64,000 nucleotides of DNA from Lacibacter sp. H407 (GTDB lineage: Bacteria > Bacteroidota > Bacteroidia > Chitinophagales > Chitinophagaceae), in the NCBI RefSeq assembly GCF_037892605.1, contig NZ_JBBKTU010000001.1:1178001-1242000 (forward strand), read 5' to 3'. Below, in pieces: positions 17,841 through 26,471 of this stretch. Under the pieces are notes generated by a model, which worked only from the letters and a program-made list of their open reading frames with translations, was not told the DNA's origin and ran no database searches. Within the stretch, counting starts at the first letter, position 1. Each line of letters starts with the position of its first letter. Position numbers and translations under genes: made by a program.

Positions 17841-19835
17841 TTGTTCCAAGCGGCTCACAATACCAACAAAGGAGTATTTTACATTCATTGTTTGGTTGCT
17901 ATCTTACAGCAGTTACATTTGTTCCCTAAACCATTTCTAACAGTCATCTTTAAACGCTTACCATACACACTCCTTTTCTTATTCCTGTTAGCAGCCCAAC
18001 TGCTATCGGCACAGGTGTATTTTTTTTCGAATGAAGAGAAGATCAATATCAATGGTTCGTTACTGCGTTTCTACATTGACAGCTCCACGAACCGGACCCA
18101 ACAACAATTTGAACTGATCAGAGATCAGTTGCGGCCGCTTGGCGAAAACAAAATCAACTTAAGCTATCAGAATGAAATGCTGTGGTTGCAAATACCATTA
18201 ACGGCTGTACCGGATATAACTGATCTTAAAAACATCATGATCCGTAATCCGCATATCAATTACCTGCAGGCATGGGTGCTGCGTAACGACAGCATCATTC
18301 AAAGCTTTGCTGCAACCGGCGATCATCTTCCCTTCAACAGCCGTACACTGTATCATGCAGATTTTGTTTATCCCGTTCCGCTTACTAACCGGGATAAACT
18401 ATCATTTCTGTTTCTGATCGATAAACGAAATGAACAACTCAACATACCTGTACATTTTGTAACAGAAAATGGATTTACTTCCTATAACCTTCGCAAAAAT
18501 TTATTAGCCGGTTTAATGACGGGGATGGGATTGTTTCTTTTTCTGTTTAGCTTTTTTCTTTATTACACTATGCGTGAGCGATTGTACGTGTATTACAGTT
18601 TGTACATACTCATGGTGTTCTTTTATATTTTCAGTGATTACGGTTACTCGTTCATGTACCTGTTTCCCAATCATCCGTTCCCTGCTGATTTTACAAGGCC
18701 CATGGCCATCAGTCTGGCTTCACCGTTGTACATGATGTTTGCGCTCAACTTGCTTTCTGTAAAACAAAAACTTCCCGCCTATTATAAATGGGCCGTGCGT
18801 TATTTGATACTGTACATGTCGAGCCTTGTGATCAGTTTATTCCTGATGCCGGATACCGGCGTAATACGGATGGTGTTGGTTTGGCTGATGCAGATCTATC
18901 AAAACCTCACCGCTGTTTTCATGCTTATTATTGCTATTGCGGCTGTACGTAAAAAAATTCCGTATGCCGGCTATATTGTAGGTACCAGTATTGTACTCCT
19001 GTTGGCATTTTTCATTTTCATGCAGTTTGTGTCGGGTTTCATTCTTGATACCTTTCTTACACGCAACATGATGAATATTGGCTTTACATTAGAGATCAGT
19101 ATCCTGGCATTTGTACTTACGCTGCGTTTCCGGCAGTACAAAGAACAATCTGAACAATTATTACGTACAACGAATTTGCAGCAAGAGCAGATCTTTAAAA
19201 GTATCAGCGATTACCAGGAAAAAGAAATGCAACGCTACAGCAGTATGTTGCACGATTCCGTTGGTGCAAGACTTTCGGCGATCAGGTTCAATCTTGAATC
19301 CATCAAAAAAAATACCAGTACTTCTAACGGTCTTGAACAATCGATAACAGACCTGGGTGAGCTGGCTACTGATGTGCGACAGTTTTCACATACGCTTTCG
19401 CCGGTGTTGTTACAGAAAAAAGGATTGGTGGCAGCTGTAGAAGAGATCGTAACGGGTATCAATCAAAGCGGACAATTGTATATTCAGTTTGAATCGATCG
19501 GTACTTTACAAAAAGTTTCCTTTCGTTATGAGTTGTTGCTCTATAACATTATGCAGGAGTTGATCCAGAATATTATTAAACATGCTGGCGCTACTGAAGT
19601 AATAATACAGGTGATATTAGAAAAAGAACTGATCTATCTGTTTGTTGAAGATAACGGACATGGTTTTAATCCATTGTTCATCAAAGAAGGTCTTGGCTTT
19701 TCTCAAATCAAACAATTGGTTACATTCGTGCAAGGAACTCTTGCAATCGACTCTCTTGTGGAAAAAGGTTGCAGGATCACGATTGAATTTCCTGTTCTAC
19801 CAGATGAAGCAAACCATCCGACTCCTTCTCGTTGA
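17841..19835 (+). CDS. 7TMR-DISM sensor histidine kinase (HisKA_3 type)
   Basis: This protein of up to 664 residues has a periplasmic 7TMR-DISM extracellular domain at about 60-190, seven membrane segments at about 210-435 (for example LAGLMTGMGLFLFLFSFFLY), a short coiled linker, and a HisKA_3 dimerisation domain with the phospho-His near 471 in SMLHDSVGARLSAIR. A HATPase_c domain ends the protein (MQELIQNIIKHAGATE, VEDNGHGFN, EGLGFSQIKQL). No ATG occurs in frame before residue 110 or so, so a non-ATG start is needed: TTG at 17841, 17892 or 17919. The last would start directly at a good signal peptide ending QLLSAQ. The NarL-type regulator gene overlaps its 3' end by 32 nt, so the two form a cognate pair. 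The ligand is unknown. Confidence 0.85.
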   Translation: MFQAAHNTNKGVFYIHCLVAILQQLHLFPKPFLTVIFKRLPYTLLFLFLLAAQLLSAQVYFFSNEEKININGSLLRFYIDSSTNRTQQQFELIRDQLRPLGENKINLSYQNEMLWLQIPLTAVPDITDLKNIMIRNPHINYLQAWVLRNDSIIQSFAATGDHLPFNSRTLYHADFVYPVPLTNRDKLSFLFLIDKRNEQLNIPVHFVTENGFTSYNLRKNLLAGLMTGMGLFLFLFSFFLYYTMRERLYVYYSLYILMVFFYIFSDYGYSFMYLFPNHPFPADFTRPMAISLASPLYMMFALNLLSVKQKLPAYYKWAVRYLILYMSSLVISLFLMPDTGVIRMVLVWLMQIYQNLTAVFMLIIAIAAVRKKIPYAGYIVGTSIVLLLAFFIFMQFVSGFILDTFLTRNMMNIGFTLEISILAFVLTLRFRQYKEQSEQLLRTTNLQQEQIFKSISDYQEKEMQRYSSMLHDSVGARLSAIRFNLESIKKNTSTSNGLEQSITDLGELATDVRQFSHTLSPVLLQKKGLVAAVEEIVTGINQSGQLYIQFESIGTLQKVSFRYELLLYNIMQELIQNIIKHAGATEVIIQVILEKELIYLFVEDNGHGFNPLFIKEGLGFSQIKQLVTFVQGTLAIDSLVEKGCRITIEFPVLPDEANHPTPSR

Positions 19836-20412
19836 CGATCATCCTTTTTTTTCGGAAGGGTTGACCAACGCCCTTCGTGCAGATACCTCCTACCAGGTGG
19901 TTGCCAGTGTGCAATCGGGTGAAGAGGTGGTAACTGCTGTTCGTACACATGAGCCGGATATGCTGGTACTTGATATTAATCTGCCGGGAAAAAACGGATT
20001 GGAATTGTTACCTGAGCTGAAGCAAAAATTTCCTGCACTGAAGATCATGATCCTGAGTATGTATATGCCGGCCGATATACGTTTACAGCCGGAAAAAGAA
20101 CCGATCGATGCATATGTATTAAAAAATTCGGGAACAGAAATTTTATTGGCTGCGTTGAACAGCATGCGCAACAATGAACGTTTTTTTGATCCCAATATTC
20201 AATCTACCAATCATCATGGCTCCGATGATTTCAGCAGAAAGCTGAAGCTAAGCTCACGTGAAATAGAGATACTGCAATTACTGAAGGATGGCTATTCTAA
20301 CAAAGAGATCTCTCAAAAACTTTTCCTGAGCGAACTAACGGTAAAGACCCACCGAAAAAACATCATGGCAAAGATGGGAGCGAGGAATATTGCTGATTTG
20401 TTGAGGAAGTAG
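19804..20412 (+). CDS. NarL/FixJ-type response regulator
   Basis: This 202-residue transcription factor starts at the ATG at 19804, giving the normal beginning MKQTIRLLLVDDHPFFSEGL; an in-frame opening further upstream only mirrors the kinase gene. Residues 1-125 are the receiver (Asp11-Asp12, phospho-acceptor Asp57 in VLDINLPGKNG, Lys107 in YVLKNSG). Residues about 150-202 are a LuxR-type helix-turn-helix (LSSREIEILQLLKDG, NKEISQKLFLSELTVKTHR). It overlaps the kinase gene by 32 nt, a typical arrangement for translationally coupled partners. It converges with the E1 dehydrogenase gene with no spacer. Its regulon is not visible here. Confidence 0.92.
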   Translation: MKQTIRLLLVDDHPFFSEGLTNALRADTSYQVVASVQSGEEVVTAVRTHEPDMLVLDINLPGKNGLELLPELKQKFPALKIMILSMYMPADIRLQPEKEPIDAYVLKNSGTEILLAALNSMRNNERFFDPNIQSTNHHGSDDFSRKLKLSSREIEILQLLKDGYSNKEISQKLFLSELTVKTHRKNIMAKMGARNIADLLRK

Positions 20413-22431
20413 TTAATATCTCAACAATTTCTCCATCACCTCACCCAACCTCGCCTTCGCCATAAAATTCTGCTCCAGTTCAATATTAAACGGTATCGGT
20501 GTATCCAAACTTGCACAACGCAATACCGGCGCATCCAGCAATTCAAAACAATGCTCTGCAATCCATGCTGCAATTTCGCCGCCAATACCGCCGATCAATG
20601 TGTCTTCATGCAATAGCAATACACGACCGGTGCGTTGTACAGCTGCACGAATAGCTGCATAATCCAATGGAGCCAATGAGCGGAGATCAACTATATCAAT
20701 TGAAATTTCAGGATGCTCCGCTGCATAATCTTCGGCCCAATGCACAGCAGCACCATACGTAATGATGGCTACTTCATCACCACTTCTTACATGCCTTGCT
20801 TTACCAATTTCAATTTCATAATATTCTTCGGGCACTTGTCCGCTAACTGCACGATACAATGCTTTGTGTTCAAAATATAAAACCGGATTGGGGTCATTGA
20901 TAGCAGCGATCAACAAACCCTTCGCATCCATTGGCGTTGATGGATATACTATTTTCAATCCCGGCACTTTCGTAAACCACGCTTCATTGCTTTGGCTATG
21001 AAAAGGACCGGCACCAACACCGCCACCTGTGGGCATGCGTATCACCACATCTGCATTTTGTCCCCAACGGTAATGGATCTTTGCCAGGTTGTTAACGATC
21101 TGGTTGAAGCCTACTGTTACAAAATCAGCAAACTGCATTTCCATCAATCCCTTATAACCCTCCAGACTTAACCCAAGTGCAGCACCAACAATAGCGCTTT
21201 CGCAAATAGGCGTGTTGCGTACACGTTCTTTACCAAACGTCTCAACAAATCCTTCTGTTATTTTAAATGCACCGCCATATTCAGCAATATCCTGTCCCAT
21301 CAGCACAAGATTAGGATGTTGGGTCATGCTTTGATGAAGGGCTTCTTTGATAGCATCAACGAAACGTTTGTCGTTAGTAGTGAGTTGTGAATGGTGAGTG
21401 ATATCTGAATGATCGAGATGCTTCACTATTGACTGTCGACCGTTGACTGTTGACTCCGCAAACAAATCATCCAACTCTTCTTCCGTATCTATCTCCATTG
21501 GCTTCGCTTGATTCGTCAACAGCAGTTCACTGTCAATTAAGTTTTTAAATTCTGCACGGATCGATGTTACATCGTCTTCAGTTAATACTGCTTCGCTCAA
21601 CAGATACGTTTCAAAATTTTTTATGGGATCTTTTTCTTCCCATATTTCAAATAGATGCTTGGGTACATATTTTGTTCCGCTTGCTTCTTCATGTCCACGC
21701 ATGCGGAAGGTCATGCATTCGATCAAATAAGGTTTTTGGTGTTCGATGCAATAATTGCGCACGCCTTTAATGGTGTCAATCACCGAAAGAATATTGTTAC
21801 CATCTATCTTCACTCCATCCATACCATAACCTCTTGCACGCTCCACCAAGCTTTCGCAACGGTATTGTTCATTTGTAGGTGTACTCAACCCATAGCCATT
21901 GTTTTCAATGACGAAGATCACAGGCAGATCCCACACAGCCGCTACATTCAAGGCCTCATGAAAATCACCTTCGCTGGTGCCACCTTCACCTGTAAAAGCA
22001 AGTGAAACCTTTTTATCCTTTCTTAATTTATGAGCGAGCGCCACACCATCAGCAATCGCCAACTGCGGACCAAGATGCGAGATCATCCCACACACATGAT
22101 GTTCTTTGCTGCCAAAATGAAAGCTGCGTTCCCGTCCTTTGCTGTAACCTTCTTTGTTGCCCTGCCATTGCATAAAGAGTTTGTGCAAAGGCATATTCCG
22201 TGTGGTGAACACACCCAGATTGCGGTGCAGCGGCATGATCCATTCGTCTTGATCCAGCGCCAATGTAGCTCCAACAGCAATTGCTTCCTGGCCAATTCCA
22301 CTAAACCATTTGCTAATTTTTCCCTGCCTGAGCAATAAAAGCATCTTTTCTTCGATTAATCTGGGGTACAGCAAGCTTTTATAAATGCCGGCAAGTTCGG
22401 TATTGGTAAGGTTTTTGCGTTCGAAGAGCAT
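20413..22431 (-). CDS. Fused 2-oxoacid dehydrogenase E1 alpha/beta (branched-chain or pyruvate type)
   Basis: A 672-residue thiamine-diphosphate enzyme combining both E1 chains. I chose the ATG at 22431 over a TTG 12 nt upstream. The alpha half is about 1-325 (RQGKISKWFSGIGQEAIAVG, then the TPP/Mg motif GEGGTSEGDFHEALNVAAVW..ENNGYG). The beta half is about 355-672 (LMGQDIAEYGGAFKITEGF, PICESAIVGAALGL, MPTGGGVGAGPFHSQSNEAW). It catalyses decarboxylation of a 2-oxoacid and transfer to the E2 lipoyl domain. Similar fusions in Bacteroidota are usually annotated as 2-oxoisovalerate dehydrogenase E1. E2 and E3 genes are not in the window. The joining linker has an odd, repeat-like composition (see findings). 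Its start lies 18 nt from the start of the divergent neighbour. Confidence 0.88.
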   Translation of the reverse strand: MLFERKNLTNTELAGIYKSLLYPRLIEEKMLLLLRQGKISKWFSGIGQEAIAVGATLALDQDEWIMPLHRNLGVFTTRNMPLHKLFMQWQGNKEGYSKGRERSFHFGSKEHHVCGMISHLGPQLAIADGVALAHKLRKDKKVSLAFTGEGGTSEGDFHEALNVAAVWDLPVIFVIENNGYGLSTPTNEQYRCESLVERARGYGMDGVKIDGNNILSVIDTIKGVRNYCIEHQKPYLIECMTFRMRGHEEASGTKYVPKHLFEIWEEKDPIKNFETYLLSEAVLTEDDVTSIRAEFKNLIDSELLLTNQAKPMEIDTEEELDDLFAESTVNGRQSIVKHLDHSDITHHSQLTTNDKRFVDAIKEALHQSMTQHPNLVLMGQDIAEYGGAFKITEGFVETFGKERVRNTPICESAIVGAALGLSLEGYKGLMEMQFADFVTVGFNQIVNNLAKIHYRWGQNADVVIRMPTGGGVGAGPFHSQSNEAWFTKVPGLKIVYPSTPMDAKGLLIAAINDPNPVLYFEHKALYRAVSGQVPEEYYEIEIGKARHVRSGDEVAIITYGAAVHWAEDYAAEHPEISIDIVDLRSLAPLDYAAIRAAVQRTGRVLLLHEDTLIGGIGGEIAAWIAEHCFELLDAPVLRCASLDTPIPFNIELEQNFMAKARLGEVMEKLLRY

Positions 22432-22449
22432 TTTAAAATTCAATATCTG

Positions 22450-22827
22450 ATGAGGAACAAAGTTCAGGTTTCATCTCCTTTTAAAAAGGAATTTCTTTTG
22501 GTGACGATAGCCGTTACTCTTTTTCTGCCATTCACCATACAGGCTCAAGGCAAACCGGCCGATAGCAGCAAAACAAAAACTATTCTGAAAACAGCCGAAC
22601 TGAAAGTACGGCAGCAGGGCAGCAACTGGCAGTTCCAGTTTCAGCGAACCGAGTTTAGAGCGGCATTGAAAATTATGAATAACAACGGAGCTGTAGTAAA
22701 AGCGGTGATGGTGGATGAAGGACTGGAAGCCATCAACGTTTCAATCAGCAATCTGCCCAAAGGCATTTATCAATGTGTGTTGGAAAACCGTACGCAACGG
22801 TTTGCAGCAAGAGTAATGGTTCGGTAA
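22450..22827 (+). CDS. Small exported protein of unknown function
   Basis: A 125-residue protein. After a positively charged start (MRNKVQVSSPFKKE) comes a hydrophobic segment FLLVTIAVTLFLPFTIQAQG that looks like a signal peptide. The mature part of about 90 residues ends in GIYQCVLENRTQRFAARVMVR, which resembles the GxY...V..K+v ending of type IX secretion C-terminal domains. That fits a small beta-sandwich (NLPKGIYQCVLEN). The similarity is by eye and not decisive. It diverges from the E1 gene and converges with the holin-like gene, whose end is 2 nt away. Confidence 0.65.
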   Translation: MRNKVQVSSPFKKEFLLVTIAVTLFLPFTIQAQGKPADSSKTKTILKTAELKVRQQGSNWQFQFQRTEFRAALKIMNNNGAVVKAVMVDEGLEAINVSISNLPKGIYQCVLENRTQRFAARVMVR

Positions 22828-22828
22828 T

Positions 22829-23188
22829 TTACTTATTCTCCTTCCCTTCTTCTTTCAACACCATTTTATGAACAATGGAATTGATGATGGATAAGCAGAT
22901 GCTGAACAGCAATGCATACCAAAATCCATCAACAATAAATCCTTTTACAAAATAGGCATCAAGCAGAATGATACAGGCATTGATCACAAACAGGAACAAG
23001 CCTAATGTAAATATGGTGGCAGGTAATGTAAACAATACGAGAATTGGCTTCACCACCGCATCGAGCAACGCCAATACAAACGCCACCGCAATTGCTGTAA
23101 AGAAATGATTGATGCTGATACCTGGTAACAGATAAGCTAATACAAAGGCGTTAACAGCAGTGATGAGAACCTTGAGGACAAATTTCAT
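22829..23188 (-). CDS. Phage_holin_4_2-type (PF04020-like) small membrane protein
   Basis: A 119-residue inner-membrane protein with about four hydrophobic helices (VLITAVNAFVLAYLLPG, FTAIAVAFVLALLDAVV, LPATIFTLGLFLFVINACII, FWYALLFSICLSIINSIV) and a charged C-terminal tail KEEGKENK. Despite its family name, this is a common chromosomal membrane protein of unknown function in Bacteroidota, and no phage genes are near it. It lies at the end of a convergent pair with the exported 125-residue protein. Confidence 0.78.
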   Translation of the reverse strand: MKFVLKVLITAVNAFVLAYLLPGISINHFFTAIAVAFVLALLDAVVKPILVLFTLPATIFTLGLFLFVINACIILLDAYFVKGFIVDGFWYALLFSICLSIINSIVHKMVLKEEGKENK

Positions 23189-23208
23189 TTCAAATATGTT
23201 TAATTATT

Positions 23209-23300
23209 TTGAACCACAAAGACACGGAGACACAAAGTAAGACAAAGAAAACAACCTAAATAATTCGTCTCAGCGATCTCTGCCACTCTGTGTGAAACTT
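23209..23300. repeat. Intergenic repeat of the CACAAAGACACxxAG type
   Basis: The gap between two - strand genes holds AACCACAAAGACACGGAGAC followed by ACAAAG and, further right, a looser inverted partner (CACTCTGTGTGAAACTT). Similar low-complexity inverted repeats occur at about 11889-11950 (opposite orientation) and 44331-44393, so this is one member of a dispersed intergenic repeat family. I see no gene in this stretch. Confidence 0.5.
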
Positions 23301-23317
23301 CTCATACAGCCCATTTC

Positions 23318-24616
23318 TTACACAACCACCAGCTCATAAAACTTTTCCGGATGCAAATACTTATTCGCCAGCTCCTGTAATTCCTTTGCTGAAATAGTTT
23401 TGATGATGTTTACTGATTTATAAAAGTATTGCTCATCCAGCCCATTTAAAATTAAATTCTTCCAACGGCCAATGATATGAAACGGCCCATCGAGATCACC
23501 GAGGATAGTACCGATGAGATAATTCTTTACGAGCTGCAGTTCTTCTTCATCCACCAATTCTTCACGCAGGTCTTTCATTTCATTGTAAATCTCAGTAATT
23601 GTTGCCTCACTCACATCTCTTCCGGCTTCCGTACTCACCATCCATGCGGTTGTAGAAATATGATTGAGAATATAACTGTGAATGCCATAGGTATAACCTT
23701 TGTCTTCACGTATATTACTCATCAACCTTGAACCAAAGAAACCACCAAACAACGTATTCAACACTTGTACAGGTTGAAAATCGGGATGATGACGGTTCGG
23801 GAATGGTTGTGCCAACCGGATAGCACCCTGCACACCATTAGGATCATTTGCAATTCTGTATTTCTTTTCTGCAGCAGGTGTCAGCGGATGAAGAATTGTT
23901 GGGATTTTTTTTTGATTCAACGGTAATTGTCCAATGGTTTTATTCAACTCCTGTTCAAAATTAGCCGGCAGTAAACCCGCAGCAAAAATGACGCAATGAC
24001 CTTCGGTATAATATTTTTTATAGTAATCCTGCAATTGTTGCTGTTGCAGTGCATCGTAATGTTCTTTGTTGCTGTACACACCATACGGATGATCTTTCCC
24101 GAACACGTATTCGTCGATCAAACGACCTGCAACAAAATCACACTTCTTCAAATTAACCGTTAAGCGCTGCTGCATGTTCTGTTTGTAAATATCCAGTTCA
24201 TGTTGCGGATACACGGCATCGGTGATCATTTCAGCGATCACCGGTAAATGTGTAGCAAAATGCCGATCAATACAGTGCAATACAATATTGGCAGTTTCAT
24301 TGTAACAACCACGGCTCAAATGTGAGCCATAGTAATCAAAATGTTCGTTGAGTTGAAAAGCTGTTTTATTTTTTGTACCGTTCTTAATGAGAAAGTTGGT
24401 AGCTGCTGCAATATTGTTTTGCTGCTCAAACCAGTTACCGGCCTTGAACACCAATTCAAGGCTCAGCACTTCCTGTGTACCGGCATTTACAGCATACACT
24501 TCAACACCATTGTCCAGTATAAATTTATCGTAAGGCTTTAATGTAAGTTCAAATTCTGTCGCATCTTTTATCAAAGGTGCTTTGCTTCTGTTCAATTGTT
24601 CTGTTGCGATGTTCAT
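23318..24616 (-). CDS. M16 family peptidase-like protein, non-catalytic partner
   Basis: A 432-residue protein with the two-domain insulinase fold: FILDNGVEVYAVNAGTQEVL at the start, FGGFFGSRLMSNIREDKGYT in the second half. The zinc-binding HxxEH is absent; the matching place reads AAATNFLIKNGT. The Arg/Tyr substrate-binding pair typical of the non-catalytic subunit is kept (SRLMSNIREDKGYTYG). It has no signal peptide. In this family a catalytic and a non-catalytic chain form a heterodimer. The catalytic partner is encoded upstream on the same strand (25134-26372), with a toxin-antitoxin pair inserted between them. Confidence 0.87.
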   Translation of the reverse strand: MNIATEQLNRSKAPLIKDATEFELTLKPYDKFILDNGVEVYAVNAGTQEVLSLELVFKAGNWFEQQNNIAAATNFLIKNGTKNKTAFQLNEHFDYYGSHLSRGCYNETANIVLHCIDRHFATHLPVIAEMITDAVYPQHELDIYKQNMQQRLTVNLKKCDFVAGRLIDEYVFGKDHPYGVYSNKEHYDALQQQQLQDYYKKYYTEGHCVIFAAGLLPANFEQELNKTIGQLPLNQKKIPTILHPLTPAAEKKYRIANDPNGVQGAIRLAQPFPNRHHPDFQPVQVLNTLFGGFFGSRLMSNIREDKGYTYGIHSYILNHISTTAWMVSTEAGRDVSEATITEIYNEMKDLREELVDEEELQLVKNYLIGTILGDLDGPFHIIGRWKNLILNGLDEQYFYKSVNIIKTISAKELQELANKYLHPEKFYELVVV

Positions 24617-24627
24617 TTTTTAATAAT

Positions 24628-24936
24628 CTATCTTCTTCGTTTATAAAACGGGTTGTTTGTTAAAAGACGGGAGGAATGATGGATTGTAACAATACGTAAA
24701 ACCCGTGCTCCAAGTTTATAAATAATTCGAAACTTATAAACACTCATTTCCCGTAAAGCCGGGTCTGCAAATTCCTTTACTATTTTACCCCTTTCAGGAA
24801 AGTTTTTTAATGAATCAATTTTAGTGATAAACTTTTCATTTAACTTATCGGCATTTTGAAAAGATGTGTCCGAAACATAATCATAGATTTGGCGCATATC
24901 TTTTTGCGCCTGCTTGCTTATTTTGATTTTGACCAT
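24628..24936 (-). CDS. RelE/ParE-type toxin
   Basis: A 102-residue protein with the features of the RelE/ParE fold: MVKIKISKQAQKDMRQIYDYV at the start, FPERGKIVKE, and the hallmark strand region REMSVYKFRIIYKLGARVLRIVTIHHSSR near the end. The HHSSR ending is common in ParE-like toxins. ParE members poison DNA gyrase and RelE members cut mRNA at ribosomes; which applies is not clear. It overlaps the upstream antitoxin-like gene by 19 nt, the classical antitoxin-toxin order. The pair sits inside the M16 peptidase operon. The host copy may be active or domesticated. Confidence 0.85.
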   Translation of the reverse strand: MVKIKISKQAQKDMRQIYDYVSDTSFQNADKLNEKFITKIDSLKNFPERGKIVKEFADPALREMSVYKFRIIYKLGARVLRIVTIHHSSRLLTNNPFYKRRR

Positions 24937-25106
24937 GACCGCATTTCTTTTTTAAACTGTTCCCAGTCTTTTTCTTTGCCTGCGGCAGTATCATTTAATC
25001 CCTTCTCCACTTTATACATCAACAGCAACTCGTTCAACAATTTTTCAGTTGAATACGTTTTCGGAACGGTACTAACCTTTTCCTGTATTTTTTTGACTGT
25101 GAGCAT
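24918..25106 (-). CDS. Putative antitoxin of the RelE/ParE pair
   Basis: A 62-residue acidic-basic small protein (MLTVKKIQEKVSTVPKTYST...) with a predicted helix carrying LLNELLLMYKVEKGLNDT and a charged tail EKDWEQFKKEMRSWSKSK. It starts 27 nt after the catalytic M16 gene and overlaps the toxin start by 19 nt. The order and overlap, plus the typical KVEKGL...D...G pattern at the C-terminal half, identify it as the antitoxin. The N-terminal part would bind DNA or dimerise and the C-terminal part would wrap the toxin. No other family is suggested. Confidence 0.72.
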   Translation of the reverse strand: MLTVKKIQEKVSTVPKTYSTEKLLNELLLMYKVEKGLNDTAAGKEKDWEQFKKEMRSWSKSK

Positions 25107-25133
25107 ATTTTTTTGTTTCCCTGAATTTACAAA

Positions 25134-26372
25134 TTAATTCTTACTCAAATAATACAATGTGTTGCTGTTCGTGTCTGCAAAGATCTTTTTACTCTCTTCC
25201 AGCAACTCCTGTGCAGTAATGCTTTGGTAGCGTTCCAGTTCATCGTTCATCAGTTCTGCGTCGCCCAGCAGTTCATAATATGCTAAACTGTTAGCACGAC
25301 TCATCACGCTCATATCTTCAAATAAAATTGTGCTTTCTGTTTTGTTGATCACTTTCTGTAACTCTTTTTCATCCACCAGTTCGGTCTTCATCTTTTCCAC
25401 TTCTTCATTCACAGCTTTGTGTGCATCTTCAATGTTGACACCTTTTACCAATTTACCTTCAATGGCTAGCAAACCATTGTCGATACTGCCAAAGTGATAA
25501 CATTCAATACTGCTGAACAATTTTTTTTCTTTGATCAATGCTTCATACAATCGACTGCTGGCACCACCGCCTAAAATATCGGAGATGAGATCAGTTACAT
25601 AATATCCCCGCTCTAAACGTGAAGCCATATGCCATGTTTTTACAAATGCATCCAATGGTACGTCGGCTTTTATTTCCAATGTACGGGCTTCTGTTTGTAC
25701 CGGCTCTTTCGGCAACTGCCGCACATATTTTTCGCCTGCCGGTATAGGACCAAACCATTTCTCTGCCAACTGCATTACATTGTCTGTGTCTACATTTCCC
25801 GCTACTACAAGAATAGCATTGGCCGGTGTATAATGTTTAAAGAAAAAATTCTTTACATCCTGCAGTTGTGCTTCTTCGATATGCTTCAGCTCTTTACCGA
25901 TCGTCATCCATTTATACGGATGATGTTTGTATGCCATCTCCCGCATTTTATTCCACACATCGCCATAAGGTTTGTTTAGATAGTGTTCTTTAAATTCTTC
26001 ACTCACCACTTTGCGTTGCACATCCAAACTTTTTTCATCAAACGCTAAACTCAACATACGATCACTCTCCAGCCAAAAAGCAGTTTCCAGATTTTCAGCA
26101 GGCAGCTGGCAGTAATAATTCGTAAGATCGTTGGTAGTATATGCATTGTTTTCACCACCTGCCAGTTGTAGTGGTTCATCATAATCAGGAATATTGATAG
26201 AACCTCCAAACATCAAATGCTCAAATAAATGTGCAAAGCCGGTGCGGTTTTCTTCTTCATCCCGTGCACCTACATCATATAATACATTCACCACAGCCAT
26301 GGGCGTGGCCATATCCTTGTGTACTAAAACCTTTAATCCATTCTTCAATTCAAACCGTTCAAACTTGATCAT
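25134..26372 (-). CDS. M16 family zinc metallopeptidase, catalytic subunit
   Basis: A 412-residue insulinase-type peptidase. The inverted zinc motif HxxEH is H48-L-F-E51-H52 in GFAHLFEHLMFGGS, and the downstream Glu is in the EEFKEHYLNKPYGDVW region. The start is MIKFERFELKNGLKVLVHKD, without a signal peptide, so the protein is probably cytoplasmic. Family members degrade short peptides or targeting sequences in a closed chamber formed with a second chain. The partner chain is the non-catalytic protein at 23318-24616. The start codon ATG is supported by the usual family N terminus. Confidence 0.9.
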   Translation of the reverse strand: MIKFERFELKNGLKVLVHKDMATPMAVVNVLYDVGARDEEENRTGFAHLFEHLMFGGSINIPDYDEPLQLAGGENNAYTTNDLTNYYCQLPAENLETAFWLESDRMLSLAFDEKSLDVQRKVVSEEFKEHYLNKPYGDVWNKMREMAYKHHPYKWMTIGKELKHIEEAQLQDVKNFFFKHYTPANAILVVAGNVDTDNVMQLAEKWFGPIPAGEKYVRQLPKEPVQTEARTLEIKADVPLDAFVKTWHMASRLERGYYVTDLISDILGGGASSRLYEALIKEKKLFSSIECYHFGSIDNGLLAIEGKLVKGVNIEDAHKAVNEEVEKMKTELVDEKELQKVINKTESTILFEDMSVMSRANSLAYYELLGDAELMNDELERYQSITAQELLEESKKIFADTNSNTLYYLSKN

Positions 26373-26471
26373 ATTTCGTAAATCTTATTTCTGATTGTAT
26401 GTTTTCTGTAAACGCCTTTATTGAAACAGGCGAAGCTGTAAAATTCGGTAAAAAACGAATGGGGAACGTGG

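Noticed and set aside
19642-19803. Longer N terminus for the NarL-type regulator
   Set aside because: It lies wholly in the kinase gene in another frame; the receiver begins normally at the ATG at 19804.
22829-23188. Holin-family gene as sign of a prophage
   Set aside because: The family name is historical. It is a common chromosomal four-helix membrane protein and no phage structural, lysis or integrase genes are nearby.
24918-26372. Toxin-antitoxin pair and M16 peptidase as a defence system with a protease effector
   Set aside because: M16 pairs of this type are widespread housekeeping enzymes, and nothing besides position links them to the toxin.
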